From Corythucha ciliata (taxonomy: Eukaryota > Arthropoda > Insecta > Hemiptera > Tingidae): a stretch of 64,000 nt of DNA. Where the stretch lies: NCBI GenBank assembly GCA_038030265.1, contig CM075941.1, positions 42,532,164 through 42,596,163 on the forward strand, given 5' to 3'. Below, in pieces: positions 48,299 through 59,752 of the stretch (position 1 is its first letter; each line of letters opens with the position of its first letter). Below the pieces are notes generated by a model. The model was not told the DNA's origin and ran no database searches. It was given only the letters and a program-made list of their open reading frames with translations. The translations under genes and the position numbers were made by a program.

Positions 48299-50080
48299 CA
48301 GTAGTGTACCGAGGTACGGAGGAGGGGGGGTTCACCCCGGACCCTCTATCAGACAAAAATCGGTAATATTCGTGGCTATAGCTGCTAATTCGTGGTCTCG
48401 CGATGCAACTTCCAGACTAAAATTAAGAAAAAAATCGGTGATTCGCGGTACATGGAGGCCATTCTACGAATAAATTGTGGAAATCAACGCAAAAGTGTTG
48501 TATTTGGGCAAACCCCGCGGTTAAAGTTGAGAAAACACGCTGTAATATTGACAAATAAAAGACGCTTTCAGGTTAAAATTGGACAAAAATGGCGAATTCA
48601 CAACTGAAATGGCGTAAGATCGCCCATTCGCGAATGAAAAGGGGAATAGAATGCTGAATGGGCGCAAAATTAGCATAAAACGCTATTTCACAGCTGAAAT
48701 TGAGAAAAAGCGCTAATTTGCAATTTGCAGTTATAAAGTTATAGAAAAACGTTAATTCGCGGATACAAAATAAAGAAAGTCACTAATTCGCGGCAAAAAT
48801 TAACAAAAACGTTAATTGTCAGTTCAAATTGGGGAAGAGTGCTAATTCTCAGTTCAAAATGGAAAAAATTGCTAATTTGCAGCTTAAATTGAGTCAAACG
48901 CCAATTCTTGGCAAAAATTGACAAAACTCGGTAGGTAATGCACGGGTTGGAGACGCTAAAATTTAGAAAAAGCGAAAATTCGCAGCTAAAATTGAGAAAA
49001 ATCACTAATTCTCGAATTAAGTGTTGTGAAATTCATAATTTAAAAATGATGATTTTTGACAGAAATGGATGGATAGATGTAAATTTTTTGGTTTGAAAAA
49101 GGTTTGAACAAAAAAATGTACATTTATAATTAAAATTCGCACCTTCTGAAGGCATTTTTGTGACTACAATTCAGAAAAATGGCGAATTCATGCATGGCTG
49201 TATTATAATAAAAAAAAAATACGCTAATTGACGGCTAGAACTTCCGTGAAGCAATAATCTATTCCTATAAAGGCTATCTAAAATTGCTAATGCGGTGGTA
49301 AAATGAGAAAAACCGCTAATTTGCTGGTAATATTTAGAAAATGAAATAATCAGCCTTGTCAAAATTAAGTTAAAGGTTAATTTTAAGCCTAAAAATCGAG
49401 AAAATTGCTAATTCGCGGCGAAAAATGGAAAAAATCGCCAATTTACAGCTAAAATTGCACCAAACGCCAATTCGTGACTGAAATTTAGAAAACTCGCTAA
49501 TTCACAGGTATGAAACGCTACGACGCGTCGCCACTACAATAAAAAAAAAAAAAAAACGCTAATTCGCGGTTGAAGTTAAGAAAAATTCTTATTTGCTCCA
49601 AAAACTGAATATACGCCAATTTGCGGATTTTGAAGGCAACACTTCAGGCTGAAATTCAAAAAAAGTGCCAATTTATGGCAATAGGTGAAGAAACCGCTAA
49701 TTCGCGAGTAAACAGAGAAAACTCGCTCATGAATTGCGTATGGTGAACCAAAAAAAATCCTATAATTTGTGAAAAGTCCCCCTACTTTGCGACTAATATT
49801 GAGGAAAACACTTAAGTAAAACGTTAATTTCCAGCTAAAACTGAGAAAAGTGCTAATCCCCTGGTAAAAAAAAAAATAAATAAAAATTGGTAATATGCTG
49901 CTAAAATTGAGGAAAACGCCAAAACTCGTGGATAACGATACTTTGCTGCTAAAGTTGAGAAAATGCGCAAATTCATAGCGATGGTGCAAAACCGCTAATC
50001 TGCGGCTGAAATTGAGAAGAACGATACACTCGGCCAAAATTGAGAATAGCGCTAATTTGCTGGTAGAGTCCAAAAATCGC
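48299..50080 (-). repeat. D-type terminus and family-1 array inside element F
   Basis: Starts with CAGTAGTGTACCGAGGTACG, matching the right end of element D in reverse. Reversed family-1 units run from 48360 to 50080. The preceding 8 bases (ACCCAACG) were not found again, so the partner end of this inner copy is unknown. Confidence 0.7.
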
Positions 50081-50763
50081 CCTTAACTGAGAGATTGAGG
50101 TTATATGATGAGGCCAGCAAGATATCCAGATTCAAGAGTGTGCTGGCTGGGTGGAATGATGACTAAAATGTGAAATTACCCCTCCACCCTCACCATTACG
50201 AGATTTCAATCTGATTCCCCCCCCCCCCCAGGATAAATTCCTACCTACGCCACCGACTTGCTGGTTTTTAGAGAACTCGCGAACAAAAAATGTTTATGGT
50301 GGCGCGGCGGGTAGAGGGGGCCAAATACTTTTGGTCGCACAATCTCCCGGTAAGCATCAGTCACTATCTTTCAAAAACACTCGTTGCGGTGTCAGATACT
50401 CATTCGACTCACACGAGATTTGGTTTAGCTGATTCTGGACATTTTCTGACACCGTCGCGCTCGCGGGTCTCGTAATCCAAAATGGACGGTGATGCTGGAA
50501 TCAGAAAAAGAAACAAAATTGTTAGGCAAATACAGGATGGAAGGGTTTAAGTGTAAAGAAAAAAATTGGGTAAAATTATACCTCATTTGCGATCGAAAAC
50601 ACCCCATAACCCATGGTCCGAAAATCAAAACCCTTCGAGATATGATTTTTCTAGCATATTTTTAGGATAACATCATTTTCCTGGACTAAATGCGAGTAAC
50701 TCCCTTCCCAGCTGACATTCTACAACTTTTGAAGATGGATTCGCGAAGAACACACTCTTTCCT

Positions 50764-51102
50764 GTCAGGACTATCTATTTTCGTCAAAAAATAACTATTT
50801 CTGTGTCCTCGGCAGCTCCTCAAAGTTTTGCGAAACAGGAATTTTTATTTTTTCGATGAAAGTCAATCATACTTGTCTGTACTAAATCTCCGCCTATGGA
50901 CTTTCGATGGATCAGAAAAACTTCTTCAACGTGTCCCTTTCCAAATTACTCATGAGCATTTGTTTAATTAATTGGCGAATTTTCGGCAGAAATGACAGTT
51001 TTTTTAGAAAAAAGAGTGATTTTTCTATTCAAAATCGCAAAACTTTGAGGAGCTGCCGAGGCCACAGAAACAGTTATTTTGACGAAAATAGATAGTCCTG
51101 AC
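50764..51102. mobile_element. Long inverted repeat (foldback-like)
   Basis: The left arm from 50764 (GTCAGGACTATCTATTTTCG) pairs with the right arm ending at 51102 (CGAAAATAGATAGTCCTGAC). Arms are about 95 bp with few mismatches around a 140-bp centre; both include the complement pair of GGCAGCTCCTCAAAGTTTTG. Its right edge coincides with the start of element G. Confidence 0.85.
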
Positions 51103-53130
51103 CAGTGGCGTGCTCAGGATTTTTTCTTGGGAGGGGTTTTCAAATTAAAAAATTATGTGTACCTATATAAAAAGGTGATTTTTTTGACATAAATGGGGAG
51201 GGGGTCAATCAGTTCGTAAGATGGAAACGGTCCTTTATAGTCAATTCTGCGCCAATAGTTAATTCATCTTTTAAGGGCGCGAATAGCCATAGTTTGGCAA
51301 TTTTTTCGGTGCAGCATGGCACAAATCATCACTTAAGCCATCTATACAAGGCGCGAATGATCAGTTCCGGTATTTCTAAGGCACGAATTGTCCGCAGTTT
51401 CACCGTTTTCAAGCCGCGGATGATCAGTTTTTTTTTGTTTTTTGGGGGGGGTGCCGATAGGCCGATAGCCACTTTGAAGACGCGCAGTAGCCTCTGTAGG
51501 GCGCAATGATCTGTTTAGCTAATCTGTGGACTGTGAATTTCTGGTACGAGTATGCCATTATTAAGACTTAAATAGTCAGTTTTGCTTTTTTTAGGGAACG
51601 AATCGTCAGTTTAGACATTTTCAGGGCACGAGGTTCAGTTTAGCCATTTTTGATGCTGGATAATGGTCGATTTTGCATTTTCAGGACATGAATCATACGT
51701 TTCGGACCTTTCAAAGCACGAATCTCGCGGGCCGCTATATGTAGAGTTGGTATTTGAACTAATTTTAGGACGTGAATAGCCAGTTTGGCCATTTTTACGG
51801 CGCAAAATGTCAGAATGGTCATTTCTAAGGCATGAATAGTCAGTGCGATATTTTCAGTGCTCGAATTATCAGTCGAAATGGTCAGTTTTGCTGTTTTTAG
51901 AGCGATAAATTTCTATTTTTTTAAGCGCTAATAATCAGTTTGGCCAATTTAAGGACATGAATCGTCTGTGTTTAGGCATTTTCAAGGCGCGAATCGTCAG
52001 TTAAGTTGTTTTTAAAGCGCATAGAGTCAGTTTTGCCGATTTCATGGCTTGGATAGTCAGTTTGGCCAATTTTAGGACGCGTAGTCTTGAAGCTTGACAT
52101 TTATACGTATAGGGCGCGAATGGGACGTCAAATCAAGGGCGATAATGGTCAGTTAGGGCATTTTGGCGTGCGACTGGTCGATTTTGCCATTTTCAGGGCG
52201 CGAATCGTCAGTTATACTTTGCCCAAACATAGCAGCATAGGCGGGTTCAATTAGTCCCTTCTAGCCAATTACGTACGAGTCGTTATTTTGACCATTCTTG
52301 GCGCACAAATGGTCTATTTTGCAGCTTTCAGTACAGGAATAATCTGTTAAGGCATTTCCAGGCCGACTAGATTCATTTTGGCCATTTTAGAGCGAGAATC
52401 GCCAATTTGGCTATTTTTAGGGCGCGTGAAGTCATTTTGGCGGTTTTATAGAGTGGTAAATGCCAATTTTTAGGGCGCAAATAGACATTTTCAATGCAAG
52501 AATCGTCAGTTTTGCCATTTTGGGGCGCGATTATAGTCATTTTAGCAGTTTTTAAGTAGTAAATTACTGTCCTGTCAAGCCATTTTTAGTCAGTCGAGCG
52601 AAGCACACAATCCCCCCAGGCCAAGCCCCTCGCTTGAGCGAATCGTGGATCCGCATCTGAGTACGAGTGTGCCATTTCTAGGGCATGCAGAGTCAGTTTT
52701 GCCATTTATGGGGCGTGAATAGTACGTCAAGTCAAGGCGCGAAAACCGTCAGTTTGGCCAATTTTGGCGCGCGGGTGGTTGATTTTGCCATTTTTGGAGC
52801 AGGAATCATCTGTTTAGGCATTTTCAGTGCACAAATTGCCAGTTGATCCAGTTTTAGGACTCTTAAAAAAAGTTAGCTTGGACAATTTTAGAGCGGGAAT
52901 CACCAGCTTGGCTATTTATAGCGCACATACGTATTATCAGTTTAGCTTTTTTCAAGGCGGAATCAGTTTTAGCCATTTTCAGGGCGCGTGAAGTCAGTTT
53001 GGCTATTTTCATGGCTCAAATAGTTAGTTTTGCCATTTTGGGGCGCGAGTATAGTCAGTCTAGGATTCTGTATGGTGGGGATAGCTAATTTAGCTAATTT
53101 TAGGCAGCAAATGGCTGCCAAGTCATCTTT
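51103..53130. mobile_element. Array-bearing element G (left end only)
   Basis: Left end CAGTGGCGTGCTCAGGATTT, a typical hAT-type terminus, follows directly on the inverted repeat's GTCCTGAC. The family-3 array makes up the body. A right end was not found; the array fades near 53130 beside a poly-C tract, so the right end is probably lost. Confidence 0.55.
51240..53120 (+). repeat. Family-3 degenerate ~30-bp array
   Basis: About 55-60 imperfect units of GTCAGTTTGGCCATTTTTAG plus GGCGCGAATC. It shares the roughly 30-bp period and the CGCGAAT core with families 1, 2 and 4 but has a different body. An unrelated insert-like stretch lies near 52590-52650. Confidence 0.85.
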
Positions 53131-53199
53131 GGCGCACAGTGCTAAAAACATTCTCCCCCCCCCCCAGGAATTGTAGCGAGAAAACAACCCCCCCCCCCT

Positions 53200-55713
53200 C
53201 ATCATTTTAGGATCCTGTGCACAAAGGAACCGAATAGACAAAACAACGATCGAATTGTATACAACAATCGCATTTCTCAATTTCTTGCCCAACCCGGACA
53301 CCGCATTACTTTCAAAGGTACACCATTCGGCTGCTCAACACCTCCTCCTCCACCTCCTCCGCATCATCAACTTCGTTTCAACCTCATAATGCTTTTTCAT
53401 TCGAACGATATTACTATTATGAGTTTAATATCCACGCGCCAGTAAACAACACAGTTTTGCCAGATGAAAACATCCCTAATTCCACCGGTTGTGGAGTGAG
53501 GAGCGGCTTATGTGCCGTGTGTGTGTGTGGTTGGGGGGGGGGGCACACTCTCATTTCACTAGTGTACGACCAGCGCCATCAAATCTTTGCATGAGTGCAG
53601 AGGCTACTGACCGTATACCGTGTTGGGTTGCAGATGTTTTATGAATTAAATTTGCACAAATGAACACCGGAGGAGAAACAGCGAATAGATGTTAGCGGTT
53701 GGGTAATGGTTGGCGATGGTGGGGGGGGAGATGAACGTAATTAGTCGTCAGAGAATATATATATGTATAGTTGTGGGACAACAGGGATGTTTGTAACGGT
53801 GTAAAGGACTCTCTAATATTATCCACTGTTAGACGAGTTTCTCGTTCGGAAACATGAGCTCTAAGAGGATGTAATGGTGGAGTATGGGAGAGATGTGGAG
53901 AAAAATACGACGCTAAGAATTCAAATTCCCAGTGGGTTTAATTAGGTAAGGCCCCTAACTGATAACGGTGACCGATTCTGAAGAGTCTCATTGACTTATT
54001 AGACCAAAATGGTCATTTTTTCTCTCTCTCCTTGTTTTAATCTTTCACCGCCTTTTTTTAAGGGGCGGTTCATCTCTAAGAAATGGATACAACTAATTCG
54101 ATAAAATAAAAATTCCTTTTTCATCTGCCCATTCTCTATTTCATTCCCGGATTTTTTTTTTCATATACAACCGTTTTAATACAGCCGTCATCATTCTCAA
54201 ACCAGTTTTAATGACACACCGGAAAGAATGTCAGCATGACCCCCACAACCCCTCCCCCGCACCCATCAACACAAAATCAAGGGCGGTGGGGTATGTACGA
54301 TTTTCAAATTTGGACACTTAGAGAATTCGACATCGGGGGTACCGAAACTTTTTAACGTATTATTAGGCGCTAATTTGAATAAAGGAAGAAGCGTTGAAAA
54401 TTCGAGACAACGATTAGCTTTTTAGGCAAATAACATCGAAGTTTATAAAGCGCTAAAGGGTAATAGCGACAAGGCTCTTTTCTCGAAAGCCTTCTGCCTA
54501 CGATTTTTTTTTTTTTTTTTTTTTCATTTTTTTTAGTGATTAGTAGTCAGCTCCGCAGAAGACGAAGAAGAAGAGGAAAAAAAAGAATTACGAATGAAGA
54601 ATTACGTTTAGCCCGAAGGCACTTATTCGATTCGGAAACCTGTTTTAATTTTTTGTTCTTCGAACTAGTTATTTATTTGACTTTTTGTTGTCTCTGAGAG
54701 GTAAGATGGGAATATCCTCGCTGTTAACCCTTCTGAAATGACTGTTATTTTTAAATTTATTAATGAAAAAAATAAAGTTCTACATATATCTCTTTTTTTT
54801 TTCTTTCTTTCTCTTCTCTCCGTGCTCAGTCGAGATTAATTAAAGCTCCGCAAGATCAAAGCCCGACTCTCACTCACACCCTCCCCCCACCAGGAACATC
54901 ATTACACGTCTTTTAGCTAATCTTAACACACACACGGCAGGGTGGGAAAGAGTGAATGAGAGACAAGTGAAGGAACCTTTTGGTGGTATGGGGGGAGGGG
55001 GTTGCGTATGACAGGCCACCGGCTAGGAAGGTGTCCATCGAAGCGCGTTTAAAAGAAATGAGGCGGTTCCAAATTGGAGCGGAGTGGTGGTGGAGGTGGT
55101 GGGGGGGGAGGATATTTTCCAGTGTGCTCGTTTCAAAAAGATGAATCTTCAAATCATTGTAAAGACGAGGGGTCGGAGGAGGAAAACTTTTGATCATTTT
55201 TTGAGACAGTTTGACATTTATTATGCGCGTCCGGATGGGTTATCGTTTCAATGAGGCTATTTAAATTGGGAGGGGGAGGGGGAGTTATTTTTTGAAGAAG
55301 ACACTATCTTAAATGAAATATCTTGAGAATTTTAAAATAGCCCCTCACTCCACATGCCACACATTATATTAGGACAGTTTAGATCGCTCAGATGACCTTT
55401 TTTTTTTTTTCAAACCGCAAACAAGTTGCGGGGACGTTTTGAATAGCTGGGAGGTCTGTTCACCTCATCGAAACGAGACGAGTGCGATTGTGGGGCAATC
55501 TCAGTTTCAGTCTCCCACCACCAGTGTGGGCTCTATAGTCGGTTTGACCAGAGCCCAGCGTCCTCTCGGGCAGATTCGGGAACACTGGATCTCAGTCAGA
55601 TGCGACCTAATTATGATAATTTAGGTTCAAATTGAACTCAAGGACATAGGTAAAGAATCATCTGGTTTACAGCGAAAGGATAGTCACTTTGACGTTGGAC
55701 GTCGATCCCAATT
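53200..55713. other. Non-coding, no gene recognised
   Basis: Poly-G near 53540, T tract at 54506-54524, AT-rich elsewhere. Nothing else supported. Confidence 0.5.
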
Positions 55714-55721
55714 TTAGACGG

Positions 55722-57424
55722 CATAGGCGTAGCCAGCGGGGGGCAGGGGTGGGCAGTTGCCCTCCCCTAGAATCAAAAACGCAGATTTCGTGGGGCAGCT
55801 GCCCACCCCCAAAATTCCAAAAATATCTTCCCTGATCTGGCTAACAGAAACACACATTTATCATATTTCGCTCCATAAAACCAATTTTGCGGATTTTTCT
55901 CACTAAAAAAACAACACATTTTCGCACATCATTTTCACCAAAAATCAAAAGTGCTTGAAAAAAGGCTTAACTTGGAAACCGATTTTGCTGGTTTTTAGCA
56001 CTAAAATCCCATTTTCGCAAGGTTCGACGCGCAATTTCGTGTGTTTGCGTTAGCTCAAATCGTGTTAAGCCTGCTGGGCCATACAGACTTATGATGGGAG
56101 AGAAACTGCCAGCTCTGTTTACCGTCTCAGGTCTAAAATTCAAAGTTTAGCTCCAAAAGTATCACTTTCCGGGGTGGTAGAGAGAGAAGTTTCAATTTTT
56201 CGACATAAAATCCGAAATAGAAGGCTACAAACGACAGGTTTCTAGCAGATATTTATTTTTTGACGGATAGTGGCCGTTTCTGTGCAAATTTAGTCTCTGA
56301 TGACCGTGAATTGACGCGATTCTAACCTTCAGATCCTGTTAGAAGCCTGAAAAAAGGCAATGGCTCATCTGTTATTTTCGCCAGTGAATCTGCCCACAGG
56401 CGTGGTGGATCCAGTTTTTCCTCAAGATTCAAAAAACCGTGAAATAACGCATTTTTGATTTACTATTCTAATTACGGCCAGGACTGGGCATCGCCTATAA
56501 ACCGCGAATAGGTGTGTTCTGTCAATTTCAGCCGCAAAAGAACAGTTTTTCCTGAATGCAACCTGTGAATGAACGCTATTTCTCAATTTTAGCCACGACA
56601 ATTACACTATAATCAACAAAAAACTGTGACCATTTTGCCAATTCATTTTCCCTCAATTTTAGCCTCAAATTCGTGCCTTGAGCAATTGCCCCCTTCAAAT
56701 TTCAGCAGTGAAAAGGTCCACATAATACTCAAGTTAACAAATTTCATTAATTTTGATCCGGACGTTGCATCGCGAACCTTAAAATAGGTGTTTTCCTCAA
56801 TGTGCCTTAATTTTAGCCAAAAATAAGAACTTTTTCAAAAATGTGTGCGCTAAGTCGCCCTCTTTCTCGATTGTACCCGCAAACTTGCTATATAAATGTA
56901 TAAAAACAGTCAATTATCACTTTTTCGCAATGTTCACCACGATGTTGGTTTGAGAAACCACGAACTGGTGCCTTCTCTCAATTTTACCTGCGTGAATGAG
57001 CTCCATTTCTCAATTTTAGCCGCAAATGAGCGATTTTTCTCAATTCTACATTGAACGCGCAATTTATTTTGTCAATTTTAGCCGTGAAAAGAGCACTGTA
57101 AACCGTGAGTTAGCGCATTTTCTTAATTTCGGGCCGGACTTTGGATCGCGAAACCGCAAAGTGGCGTGTTTTCTCAATTTTAACCGCGAACAATGAGCGG
57201 ATTTATTTCTCAAGTTCAACGTGAATTAGCGCTATTTCTCAATTCTAGACGTGAATGGGTGTTTTCGCTCAGTACCAGCCGGAAAATGTCCTTTTCGTGG
57301 ATTTCATCCGTGAACGAGCACTTTTTCTCAAGACGTGCGCCACCCCCCCCCTCCCAACTCTGAATCCGTGTGTCCGTGGGGGGCTGGCTGCCCACCCCTT
57401 GATCATGGGCTGGCTACGCCCCTG
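55722..57424. mobile_element. hAT-like non-autonomous element H
   Basis: Left end CATAGGCGTAGCCAGC; right end reverse-complements to CAGGGGCGTAGCCAGC. The 8-bp duplication TTAGACGG is perfect (55714-55721 and 57425-57432). GGGGTGGGCAG occurs in both subterminal regions. The interior holds short family-2-like units (about 55860-56050), unassigned sequence and a family-1 array (56490-57330). No transposase. Confidence 0.92.
56490..57330 (+). repeat. Family-1 array in element H
   Basis: Units of TTTCTCAATTTTAGCCGCAA / ATGAGCG type. The GGACGTTGCATCGCGAACC variant near 56760 matches the GGAAGTTGCATCGTGAGACC variant in element D near 43920, suggesting common descent of the arrays. Confidence 0.8.
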
Positions 57425-57519
57425 TTAGACGGGACGTGGCTCATCCACAAGAGACTGCAACGGAAGGACGAAGACTATGTAGTTATAAAAATATCAAGCT
57501 TTATGCTAATTCAGAAGGC

Positions 57520-59059
57520 AGAGTGGTCAGGTTTGGCTATAAACCTTGCAATTTTGTGCGTAATTAGCCACAAAACTTGCTATTTCACTGATGTTTAGCC
57601 CCGATATACGTAATTTTACGACTATTCATCAAGCTTGAAACGGTCTCCAGGCCAGCTCGACCGCGGGGATCGGCGGCCACTAAAAAAAAAAATACAGAGA
57701 CATGCAATTTCGCCGAAAATAAACCCAAAATTTGCGTTTTCGCAGGAGTTTGGACCCGAAAGTTGCATTTCCAATGATAATCATCCAGGAAACTTCCAAT
57801 TTCGCAGGTATTTGTCAGGCTTTGGGCGCTTTTGGGGTCCCCTGGGATCTGCCACCACAAAAAAGGCTCCGAGACTTGCAATGTTGCTCAAACGAAGACC
57901 CGAATAGGTCAATTACGCGGGATATTGGACCTGAAAAACTTGTAATTTCACGCATGATTAGGAGCCGAACTGGCAAACTCACAAATTTTGCCAAATACGA
58001 GCTATTCGTCTGACTACGCGAACAGTCGGGGCCGGCTTGCCCAGGGGGGTCCACGCCCACTGAAAGAAAAAAGACCCAGAAACTTGCTATTCCACTAAAA
58101 TAAGGACCACAATAATCACCAATATCACGAATATTTAAACCCGAAACTTGCAATTTCACTAAAATGAAGACCTGAAACTGGCAATTTCGCGTGAGTAAAA
58201 ACCAGAAACATGCAATACTAGCCATTTCTTGAATATTTAGACCCGAAACTTGCAATTTCGCGAATATAAAGACCAGAAACAAACTATTTAGCGAATGTTT
58301 ATACCCTAAACTTGGAATTTCACAGATTTTTAACTCAAATTGATGTAATTTCATGGCAATTTAACAGGCTTGGGCGCTGTCGGCTCCGGTTACTTGTAAA
58401 AAGGCCTCAAAACTTGTTATTATGCGGAAATAAAGATTTGTAATTTGCAATTTTGCGAAAATAAAGACCAAAAACTTGGCATTGCGCGAATTTTCAATCA
58501 GGGAACATGAAATTTCGCGAATATTTTGCTCCTAAATGTTGCATTATTGCATCTATTCTGCAGTCGTGGCTGGCTAGCCCCGCGGCTTCACGATCATCAC
58601 TAAAACAAGACCCAAACTAACGATTCTGCGAATTTTCAGTCTCAAGATTAACAATTTCGCCGATTTTGTTGCGACATTATCTCGTGGGCGTCATAAACTT
58701 ACTATTTCGCTAATATTTTAGACCCCAAACTCTCAATTTTGCAGATTGTCCTCTCCGAATATTCCTTTTCTATTTTGTAACGACAGGCTCCAATGTTGAA
58801 ATTCAGCGGTTTTTCGGCCAATATTTTTTTTATTGAATGACTTATTGCTAAGTCATCCGATGACACGTATAATCACGTTCAAAAGCAAAATGATTGCTTT
58901 ACATAATAGTAAAGCGAGGTAAATAGTGCTATATGTAAAAAAAGGATAGGTAAACAGTGATTCTCGGCACGCCACAAACATACAGTTTCGCGACTATGGT
59001 CCCAAACTTGAATTTCACAGACATTCATCCTCGAAGTCGTCCTGATGGCAACGCCCTTG
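57520..59059. repeat. Family-4 degenerate ~30-bp array
   Basis: Units of ACCCGAAACTTGCAATTTCG plus CGAATATTTAG. The right limit GGCAACGCCCTTG (ending 59059) looks like a hAT-type end (reverse complement CAAGGGCGTTGCC), but no left end or target duplication was found; element H is inserted close to its left side. Confidence 0.75.
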
Positions 59060-59150
59060 TATGTATAGGTATATAAGTGTAAAAATCACTCCATTTATTT
59101 AAATTGTTGGTAGAAGCGCCTAAGCTACTAGGCTTATTAGGTAATACATC

Positions 59151-59365
59151 CGAAAAGTTGTAGCCGTAGGAGCCAACGTTGTCAGTCTTCCCTCGTCAGG
59201 GTGTGTCATCGACTGACCGGTTTCGGCTGCTCGCCCATCTTCAGCGTTTGGTTTCCCAACCTTTTCGCCAGTTTCGGTTCACCAGTTCAGAAACCGAACG
59301 CTGAAGACGTTGAGCAGTCGAAACGGAAGATTGACAGCGTAAGGCTCCTGCGGCTACGACTTTTC
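59151..59365. mobile_element. Palindromic element P1
   Basis: CGAAAAGTTGTAGCCGTAGG at the left pairs with CCTGCGGCTACGACTTTTCG at the right. Further pairing includes CATCTTCAGCG with CGCTGAAGACG. The left arm carries about 27 extra bases. The target duplication is unclear. Confidence 0.8.
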
Positions 59366-59385
59366 GTGTGTATACGGAGGGGGGG

Positions 59386-59584
59386 GGGGCATACACGATC
59401 AACCTGCGGTTGTCAACTTGGTTTAAAACATTGCGTGGTTGACGACCAAGTTTACCTACTTTCTTTGGGGATGTTGGTGGTTGAAATTTTGAAACAACTT
59501 CCCCACAGACAGCCAACTTGGTTTTCAAAACGTAATGTTGTAAACAAAGTTGACAACCCCACAGGTTGATCGTGTACGGGCCCC
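59386..59584. mobile_element. Palindromic element P2
   Basis: GGGGCATACACGATCAACCT at the left pairs with AGGTTGATCGTGTACGGGCC at the right; internal pairing of the GTTGTCAACTTGGTTT stretch. It lies between P1 and P3 with almost no other sequence. Confidence 0.8.
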
Positions 59585-59588
59585 TTTA

Positions 59589-59752
59589 GGCTCGTTTCAC
59601 ACATACGCGGTGCGAACGCGGTGAGTGTCTCGCATGTGTGAACCGAAATTCGGTTTCTACGCGGCAGCGGTTTGAAGAGGTTTCTCGGTTCACACATGCG
59701 AGACACCCTCCGCGTTCGAGCCGCGTGGAACCGCGTATGTGTGAAACAAGCC
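59589..59752. mobile_element. Palindromic element P3 with TTA duplication
   Basis: Left end GGCTCGTTTCACACATACGC; right end reverse-complements to GGCTTGTTTCACACATACGC. TTA flanks both sides (59586-59588, 59753-59755). The 164-bp, nearly complete hairpin fits a Harbinger-type MITE; its ends resemble those at 10714 and 40820. Confidence 0.88.

Larger units (their letters stand above)
48055..50255. mobile_element. hAT-like non-autonomous element F
   Basis: Left end CAGGGGCGTAGGTACGGG; right end reverse-complements to CGGTGGCGTAGGTAGGAA. Flanks are CCTTGCTG (48047-48054) and ACTTGCTG (50256-50263), an 8-bp duplication with one mismatch. A second, D-type end (CAGTAGTGTACCGAGG) begins inside at 48299, so F is probably composite. 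The interior is a reversed family-1 array. No transposase. Confidence 0.78.

Noticed and set aside
48015..48366. Open frames across the T31 tract
   Set aside because: They exist only because a homopolymer encodes Lys or Phe runs; they span transposon ends.
640..59059. ~30-bp repeats that superficially suggest CRISPR arrays
   Set aside because: Repeats are degenerate and contiguous, with no unique spacers of fixed length, in a eukaryotic setting and inside transposon ends.
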